Below, piece after piece: positions 33,674 through 41,054 of a stretch of DNA of 41,054 bases; the first letter of the stretch is position 1, and each line of letters opens with the position of its first letter. Source of the DNA: Chloromonas sp. AAM2 (Eukaryota; Chlorophyta; Chlorophyceae; Chlamydomonadales; Chlamydomonadaceae); assembly GCA_004335635.1 (NCBI GenBank), contig QAXH01003956.1, positions 1-41,054 on the forward strand. Direction: 5' to 3'. A program made the position numbers and the translations under genes. The notes beneath the pieces are model-generated. The model ran no database searches. It was not told where the DNA came from and saw only the letters and a program-made list of their open reading frames with translations.

Positions 33674-36600
33674 ATGATCGCAGGACCGCCTGTTACGCCA
33701 GGCGACCGCTTCGTGGGCGCTACCATCGACAGGGTATGTTAAGCAGGTCAGCTGCACCTGTTCCACCCGTCAAGCTGCATGTCTGAGCAATTGATATCCG
33801 TTCATGCTGCGCCTTTTGTCGCCAGGAGTGCTTCGATTCCACCCAGTACTCGTTTTTCAGCGATCTTTCCAAAGAAGAGGCGAATGGGGCTCTTGGAGGC
33901 GCTCTTGAGGTACGACGGCGTTGGTTTTGCTCCTTTAAAGTGTGTTGCACATCAGTGGAACATGGCTGCACACAACATGGCCAACGCTTTGGCTACAGGA
34001 TGGGCTGGAAGCCCCACCTGAGGAGGATGGGCTGTTGGAAGGAGAAGCACTGGAGTCCCCTATTGCCATGGATGACAACCAAGATTACACACTGGCGGGC
34101 ATTTTCAACCCAGAGAGTGAAGCAGAGATTGATCTAGACCCAGCCATGCTCGAGGCCCGCTCTTTACCTCGTGACATGTTTGCTGGGGACGATGATGACA
34201 TGCAAAGAACTCCTGTTCCCACACAGCGCCGACAGCTGTACCAAGAGCAGCAGCAGTCACAACAGCAGCAGCAGCAGCACCAGACACCTGTGTCCAAGGC
34301 AGCTACACCAATGACCCTGGCGGAGCTGGAAGCGCGGATGGCAGCCAGCACACCCGTCTCGCAACCTTCACAGCCACACCAGCCAGCGCTGCTCAGTCCA
34401 GAGATGCGACCACACATGCAAGGCTTGTCGCCACACCTCATGCAGGGCGGCTTGCGGTCAGATGGGTATCAGCCCCCTCCTCAGCTTTACTACCAGTCAC
34501 CCCAGACTAATGGGCTGCCTGGCATGCACATGCGACCACCTGGCATGGCCATACAGCCACCTGGCGTACATATGCAGGCGCCTGGCATACACCCGGCACA
34601 CCCACACCCTGGACTCATGATGCACCCAGCAGGCAGCCCCATGCTTCAACCCCAGATGATGGGCCCCGGAGGACCAGGCCACCATTTCCCGCCTGGCGGT
34701 CAGTGCTTGCAATTCATCACCATCTGACAGACAAGCACACTGGCTTACCGAGTTAGTCTAGTCTGAAGCCGGCTGGCGCGTCGGCCGTTGTCTTAGGGTT
34801 GATGCCATGTGGAAGGAAGAGGATATCACAGTTGCAGCTCTATGCCAGCATAGGTTGTCATGTGTTCCATGCTCAACATAGTTCGTACTGTCAAGGTGTG
34901 CTCGTATGCTTGCATCGCAGTGCCCCCTGGTATGAGGCCCATGGGACCGCCAGCACACATGATGCCAGGGCCTGGCATGCACATGCAGCACATGCGCTCT
35001 CCGATGGGCGGGCCTCCCATGATGGCATGGCAGCAGCATGCACAACACCACATGGGCCCACCACCACCCCACATGCAGCCCGGCATGTTGCCGGGAGACG
35101 GGCAATTGCAGGTGAGCAGCTAGCAGTCGACAGTGCATGGGCAGCATACGCCCAAGATGATGCTAGAAACAACCAGATGTCCAGGTTTGTGTTCGGAACT
35201 GCTTAAGCAGATGTATGATCATGCCTGAGGCTTGCTGCACAACATTTTGGTGCACAACATTGGTGCAACACAGACTTGTGCCACACGGATCTTCTCTACT
35301 ACATTGCATTGCAGGCTGGCCTCTCTCCGCCCCCCATGGGCTATCCCCCATCCCCCATGATGCGGCCCGGCTTCGGCCCTAGCCCCATGGGCCCCGGCAG
35401 CATGGGCTCGCCCGGCATGTTCCGGCCGCGCTTTCAGGGCAAGCTGATGAGCGCACAGGACGTGGAGCACATCATGAACATACTGTACTCAGCAGTGCAT
35501 GCGGGCGTGCCATACCATGAGGTGAGACCAGGGGGAGGAGAGGGTTTACTGGCGGGGTTTTGAGAGGAAAGCAAGTACGCACGGGCTGTGTAGGGAAGAG
35601 CACAGCAAGTGTCTGCACTGTTGGTGGGGTTTGAAAGGTGTAAGGGAGCAGCAAGGTGTGGAAGACACACGGCGATGTCGGCAGAAGTTGCTTGCCCAGC
35701 AATAGTGTGAAATTAAGGTCGACTCGTGATCAGCAAAAAACCTGGCCACTGACTCACGGATTGCATACCCTTACCCTGGTTTCACATCAAGCAACACGGT
35801 TGTGAACAGCCGTCGCCATTAAAGCTGCAGCAACGCAGTTGTAGATCCTTGCGTTGCCTTTGCCTACCTGACTGCTTGTTTGTTTCCCTGACTATTGCCT
35901 CAGGATTATTACTACCAGGCGTACGTCAACCAGGTCACACATGGCCGCAATGCAGCCTCATTCAAGCCCGAGGTAGGTCGCCAAGGCAGCATTCATAGCC
36001 AGTGCACTGCAGGCCATTGTGGGCGTGGACAGGACAGGTTGGGGTATCACAAACTCATCACACAAACGGCCACAGCCGAGCACAGGGGAGGCGTCACCGG
36101 GAGAGCCACGCAACCACATTTGCCATGCGCGAGAACACACGTTGCTCATTTTTCTGAGGGTAACATGCTTACACATCACACCCTCTGCTGCCGTGTGCCA
36201 GTGTTTAGTTAATCACAACCCATAGCGTCATCTTGCCTGCTCAGGAGCTGCGCAGTCTGCGTCCTGACGTGGCCCGCCTGGACCCCTCGGCAAGCGTCAA
36301 GTTCGCAGCAGTCGCCGGCCTGGGGAAAATCGTACTTACAAACATCCGCACGCCAAAGGTACGTTCGCAAACCTGCGCCTGTCAACTCGCTGTAACCCCC
36401 TCTGCCTTCGCTCGAGCTTTGCAGTCGTGCTGCAGCCTGATATCCACTTGCACAGCATTGCCAACTGCACTGCGCAACCATTCATTGGTCCTGTCACGAA
36501 CACTGTTTCACCTGCCCTCGAGGTTTTCAGTTCTGTCGTACGCCCTTGCAGGTTCTCATGGACTTGACCTCTCCAAACGGCGCTGCTGAAGCGGATCACG

Positions 36601-39072
36601 CGGGCGCACATGCCGCTGACGCCCCCGCTGCCCCCCTCAGGCCCTTGGAGCAGGTGAATGGACAGCATGGCAACTGTAATGCTTCAGCCATGGTGATTGT
36701 CATGCTTCAGCCAGTATCTGAGCTGGGTTGTCATACTCGGAGCCTTCACCTTGCCACCTTTGACTACCCCACCGATCAGGCCCTTCTTAGTATGAGTCTT
36801 TACTAACCCTTCAAGCTAGATTGTTCCTGGATTGTCCCTGCTTCTTATGTCTGTGTCAGGGGTGCATTGAGCATCGTCTTGAACATATCTGACATCTTGC
36901 CCACCCTGTCTTGTTACGACAGGAGCCTCTGTTAGCCGCGCGCATCATGGTTGAGGACTGCCACGACAAGCTGCTGGATGTGGACGACATCGACCGCTGC
37001 TTTGCAGCCGCGGCGCAGATGCAAGGCGGGCTGCCGCCGGACCCCGCAGGCCTGCGGGCACGGCGGGCGCTGCTGGCCACATCTGTCACCGCCGCCTTCC
37101 GCCTGCCCGCGCACCCAACAGGCCAGGAGCAGCAGACCGAGGTGTGTGCACGTCGGTGGCTCACACAAAAAGCATACAGAGATCTCAGCATATGGAGAGC
37201 TCAGGAGCACAAAGCAAGCAGGTTCAAGCCTGTCCAGAAAATCAGCCAGCCCCTGCAAAGACTGGAAGGCTTACTGACTACACCGCACTGGGCATGTTTG
37301 GGACAAATAGCAGGGTGCTGAAGGCAGCAAGGCAGATACCAGCTGGGCAGGATGCGTCCATGCCGGGACAAAGCCAGACCAGTGCCAGAAGCTATCTGCT
37401 GCAGCCAGTGGCTCCTGATATTCCTGCAATGGTCATCATTGTCTGGCTCTGCAGCCTTGTGTGTACACTGATGCCCTGCTTGCTGTCTCCATGCATCCAG
37501 GTTGGCGCTGCTGCTGCGACGGATGGCGTGCTCATGAACATCATGACGCTTGCCAAGGGGCGGGCCATGCTAGCGCGGGCCGTGCGTGTGCTGCTGGCCA
37601 GGCCGCAGCACGCCCCTCCCGCAGCCACCCTCGCCAGCCCCGAACACCTGCTCTGGGCGCTGCTCCGGAACGCATACGTGGTGTTTGGCGCGAGCATATC
37701 GGACGGGAACGTAAAGTCCGCCAGTCTGATGCCGCTGGTCGAGTCTACACACAGGTAGCGCAACGTCAGTCAGGTCATGCGTTTTAGGAAAAGCCAGCAA
37801 AGCCTTGGCCAAATGAGCAAAGCCTTGGCCTGGAAACGCAGCTCGGCACAGGTCATTGCTATACTAGACGACGCCCCAAGCCTTGGCAGCCAAGGCCTGG
37901 AAAGACAGCGCATGATTGGTACAGGTCATTACTATACTAGGTCATGATCGCCGCAGACGGCCAATGTTCGCTGTCTCATGTCTCTGATGACTATGAACTA
38001 GGTGCTGTGATCAAGCGTGACTTCTCTTTGCCGTGACTTCTCTTTGCCGTGCCCTTCGATTGCGCTTGCAGGCTTGGTGCGGCTGCTAAGGAAGCCATCC
38101 AGCACCTATCCTCGGCCCAGCAGGCGGCGGACGCTATGGATGCGCTGGCAGTGGGCATGCGGGCACGCACCGCTGCAGCCACGGCACAGGGCGCCTCGCC
38201 TATGGAGGCAGTGCTGCCCCTGGCACAGGTGAGGCAACAGGAGATGGGGCTCTTGTCATGCATTGACATGAGGGTGGGGTTCATCACTGGTGCGTAGAGT
38301 CATGCGTTTCAAAAGCAGGGACTGGTCGTGCTAGTCATGACCTGAATGTGGCACGACTGGCGTTCTGCAGCTGTGTACCACGTGTTGTTGGACTCAAGGG
38401 CAGTGCTGCTGTGGGTGTGCTTAGGGATGCTATGACCTGACTGTCGTCTGTGGCATTGTGCGCTGCACTGGTCATGAATGGGCAAGCTAGCCAAAGCCTG
38501 CAGATGTCTTACCTCTGTTATCCCATTCAGCATGCATGTTTTGTCGCAGCTGCAAATCATGGCCCTCAGGGCTGCGGGTGTGCGTCAAGGACTGCTATGA
38601 CCTTGTATGACAAGCAGCGCTATGTATAGAACCTGAACTAGCGGTACTTGAGCTTGGCGGTGCCTTTTGATTGGTGCAGGTTCGCATCCTGCCGGCACCG
38701 CTGCCAGAAGGAGTGCCCCAGGACTGGTACGGGGATGTGCTCGTGACCCTCCTGCAGCGCGGCGCACAGCTGCTGCCTGACACGGACACCCAGGCCGCAG
38801 CCCACGCCAACGGGACAGGCGAGGCAACGGCCCGGTGGCATGCGGGATGCGCGGCAACCGTGACCGCGTTTAGGAAACATGTGGAAACGTTGGCGTTTCT
38901 CCAGCAGGAGATGACTCGTGCCGCGCGGTCAGACGGGGCAACACCGGCTCCTGAGGCGTTGGCTGCCGTGCGTGCGCTGGCATGCCGCCCTCTGGCCCAG
39001 CAGCTACTAGGTCTCATGAAGGAAGCAGCGCATGTGGATGTGTTGAAGGCGCAGCTCAGACAGCTGCTTTGA
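33674..39072 (+). CDS. PAT1: PAT1 homologue (mRNA decapping activator), 13 exons, 859 aa
   Basis: Exons: 33674-33733, 33826-33909, 33999-34698, 34921-35111, 35315-35521, 35904-35972, 36245-36358, 36552-36653, 36923-37141, 37501-37754, 38072-38228, 38550-38579, 38680-39072; 2580 nt, phases close. PAT1 links deadenylated mRNA, the Lsm1-7 ring and decapping factors in the cytoplasm and P-bodies. The N terminus has the acidic FDSTQYSFFSDLSKEE region; residues ~130-400 are Gln- then Met/Pro/Gly-rich (PGMHMRPPGM-type runs); TMTLAELEARM at the start of that region is a family motif. A linker (KLMSAQDVEHIMNILYS ... DYYYQAYVNQV) precedes the C-terminal helical domain with RIMVEDCHDKLLDVDDIDRC, LAKGRAMLARAVRVLL and HLLWALLRNAYVVFGA. 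Exon 12 is only 30 bases. The ATG at 33674 is followed by a 20-codon first exon. Length is within the family's range. Confidence 0.92.
37821..37940 (+). repeat. imperfect tandem duplication in PAT1 intron 10
   Basis: A block running from CCTTGGCCTGGAAA through ACAGGTCATTGCTATACTAG is followed by a diverged copy ending ACAGGTCATTACTATACTAG, about 60-75 bases apart. It lies wholly inside the intron 37755-38071. Confidence 0.7.
38017..38048 (+). repeat. exact 16-bp tandem repeat near a PAT1 acceptor
   Basis: GTGACTTCTCTTTGCC occurs twice without a gap, 24 bases before exon 11. The duplication lengthens the pyrimidine-rich stretch ahead of the acceptor. Confidence 0.85.
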
Positions 39073-40164
39073 TCAGCCCCGTCATTGTCACATACTGTGG
39101 CTTTGACGCAAGCTTTCTCTTTGGCCGGTCTACACCAGACGTGCTCGTTGCAGGCAGGATCAACGGCAGACCTGCCGCTGCTACTCATGCTCAAGGCAGA
39201 TCCATCAGCTTGTGATTTGTTGAAAGTGTACAACATCCCAAAACACATTTACTACATGCGAAAGGACGCATTGCGCATGACAATAAAGCGCCAGCTGTTG
39301 TGTGCAGCAGTGGGTCGCAACAGTACGAGTCAGATCGGTCGGGTTGATCTGAGTGGCAACTGCTCGCATGTGCTAGAGTAGGTTCTGGGACTTGTCGCCC
39401 ATGTGCGCCGGTCTTGATCCAAGCAGTGTGTGAGTCGTCGTTGGCGGCAAACATTCCAGTTACCTAGGTCCTCTCAACTGGCACAAACTGAGTTACGCCA
39501 TGAGGGGATTTGGTTCATCTGGTGAGCTGTGCACATGATTCAGCCTCCAAGATTTCATGTCGCTGCTCCACTGCTTTGCCATACAACAGCGGTACAGGCC
39601 AGTGGCAAGCAGCAAGCATTAGTTATGCAAACTTTGCCATCTTGGTGAATCAGAACCTTTGCCACACCATTGTTCTGGTGTTGCAACTTGTGTGGCCGTC
39701 TACGTATCTCATGAGCCCTTTTTACAGGCGATGATTGAGAGTCTAAAGGATGGCGTAGCCTGATCAGTTGACCATGTCGTTGAAGACCTTGATTGTGGCA
39801 CGCTGCACATCTTGTGATTATGTTTCTTAGACAGTTATCTGCAAATAGACGTGCAAGTCAGTTTTGCTCACGAGTGTGCTCGAGGGGTGACCACCACCAC
39901 TACTATCCTAGTGTGTCGCAATCCCCTTCACAGGTAGGTTGGACGGGATGGAATCCCTCCCCTCTTGTGAGAGGTGGGGTGCTTTGCAAACCTGGTGGCC
40001 GCTTGGTCTAGGCTGCATGTGTGGTGGTACGCCTGCCTTGAAGGTCCAAGGCAGGTGCAAGCAGACAGCGCGTGAAAGTGGATGGTGCTTGCTGTTCGTG
40101 TTCAACTTGGCGGCGTATGAAAACGGACCTGTAATGTTGCTTGTTGCCCACTGTCAGGACGTCT
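39073..40164. other. gene-poor flank between PAT1 and the right repeat arm
   Basis: About 1.1 kb holding the PAT1 3' untranslated region. A plus-strand open frame at 39085-39381 runs in from the PAT1 end without a recognisable domain. A TGTAA at about 40131 lies too far from the stop to assign confidently. No RNA gene seen. Confidence 0.5.
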
Positions 40165-41054
40165 GAGGCTGGTCTGGGGTGATTCAAGAATCTACATGTG
40201 AGCAGCTGGACACTGATGCATCAGATTTGAACAGCGCGCTCAAGCCCTGCGCTTGTGATAGCTGGCTGCCTGTGCCTCCCTCAGCTTGAAGCAGGAGTCG
40301 TGTTGAGATGCTACATCCTGGACGCTCGTTGAGACTGGCCGTAACAAGCTATTACAGCAGCAGAGCTCCAGGGGAGATTGGTCCAAACGACAAACACAGT
40401 CACATGCTTGTCTCCGCACACACACGAGTCATGTGGTGATCGCAAATAGCAGGCCTCAACCACGCTAAATCTCAAAACGCAATTTCTGATTGGAAACATA
40501 TCATATCAGCTCCAAACTCGAGCTGATAGATGACTAGAAATTCTCAGACCAGGTCACAGAGTTTGTGTCATGCCAGACTGGCCTGGCATGACTCCCACTC
40601 CCTAGGTGGCCCTGTCACCAACCGCAACCTGTGCAAAGAGTCCCCCCTTGCGCCTCCATTCCCCTTGTCATACCCACCCAGCCAAGTCACTGCAAACAGA
40701 GATGATTATCCCACCCGCCAGCAAGTCAGAAAGAAGGTGTCAGAGTTTGAAAACTCTCTAGTCATCTCTGTGGAAAGTCAGAAGAAAACCGTCAAAACTA
40801 GAAGTTCAAGTTCAAGGCATGTAGTCGTCAAAGTGTGGAAGGTTTGTGGGTGGCAACGGTCCACCTGTCGGGGACAAGGGTAGGAGCCAGGTATCAATGG
40901 ATGGAAATGGATGGAATGAAAGGCCGGAGCCAATCATCAATGCTTTGAATGAAAGGACGGCCTTGCGGCCAGTGCCAGTCATCCCAGGATGAAATGAAAG
41001 GGCGGCGGTGAAGCCAGCGCCAATCATCAGTGAACGGAATGAAAGGTCTGCCTT
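40165..41054 (-). repeat. right arm of the long inverted repeat
   Basis: Reverse-complement partner of bases 1 to about 893. The outermost 15 bases (41040-41054) have no partner only because the left arm is cut by the window edge. Small indels relative to the left arm include a missing ~15-base segment near the inner end. Mirrored open frames at 40812-41027 and 40240-40425 are shared-repeat artefacts, with no recognised domain. Confidence 0.9.
40504..40528. repeat. intact hairpin in the right repeat arm
   Basis: TATCAGCTC and GAGCTGATA flank a 7-base loop, a perfect 9-bp stem. The equivalent place in the left arm (about 513-537) has lost the pairing through substitutions in one side. Confidence 0.6.

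Noticed and set aside
1..41054. Giant virus or plasmid genome with terminal inverted repeats
   Set aside because: All recognised genes are intron-containing cellular housekeeping or ciliary genes; no viral hallmark gene or replication protein and no telomere-like repeat was seen.

Overview
This is a nuclear segment of a eukaryote, most likely a chlorophyte green alga. The genes are intron-rich, with GTGAGT-like donors and GCAG acceptors. They include a plant-type inositol/L-galactose-1-phosphate phosphatase (VTC4-like) beside a ciliary SAXO-type axonemal protein, a combination typical of flagellated or cryptically flagellated green algae. Glutamine-, alanine- and glycine-rich low-complexity tracts fit the same group. 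The order and species are not determinable from what I can see. I reconstructed eight protein genes by hand from splice sites. In every model the exon phases close and the summed coding length is a multiple of three.

Layout from left to right: left arm of a long inverted repeat (1 to about 893); gene-poor flank; a 4-exon unknown protein of about 1130 aa (-, 6284 to 2213); proteasome subunit beta1 (+, 7297 to 8321); a 4-exon DPY30 homologue (-, 10183 to 9560), whose exons are too small to show up as long open frames; cytosolic aspartyl-tRNA synthetase (+, 13 exons, 10528 to 16042); an 8-exon SNAPC1-like protein (-, 24180 to 17376); a 12-exon SAXO-like repeat protein (+, 25578 to 30142); a 5-exon inositol monophosphatase (-, 33267 to 31138); a 13-exon PAT1 mRNA-decay factor (+, 33674 to 39072); gene-poor flank; right arm of the inverted repeat (about 40165 to 41054).

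The eight genes alternate strand perfectly, giving four head-to-head pairs with spacers of about 1012, 344, 1397 and 406 bp, and three tail-to-tail junctions of about 1.0 to 1.3 kb. The genes are ordinary housekeeping and ciliary functions (protein degradation, chromatin, translation, snRNA transcription, axoneme, inositol/ascorbate metabolism, mRNA decay) and do not form one pathway. Any shared logic would be promoter sharing within pairs.

The least ordinary items are: the long inverted repeat bracketing the block, whose outer part is identical between arms while the inner part has diverged; a greatly enlarged SNAPC1-like protein with an AT-hook motif and a splice donor that itself encodes a stop codon; a possible non-AUG N-terminal extension on the tRNA synthetase; and introns placed at the same site in several SAXO repeats. 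I found no tRNA or rRNA gene, no CRISPR array and no intact transposon.
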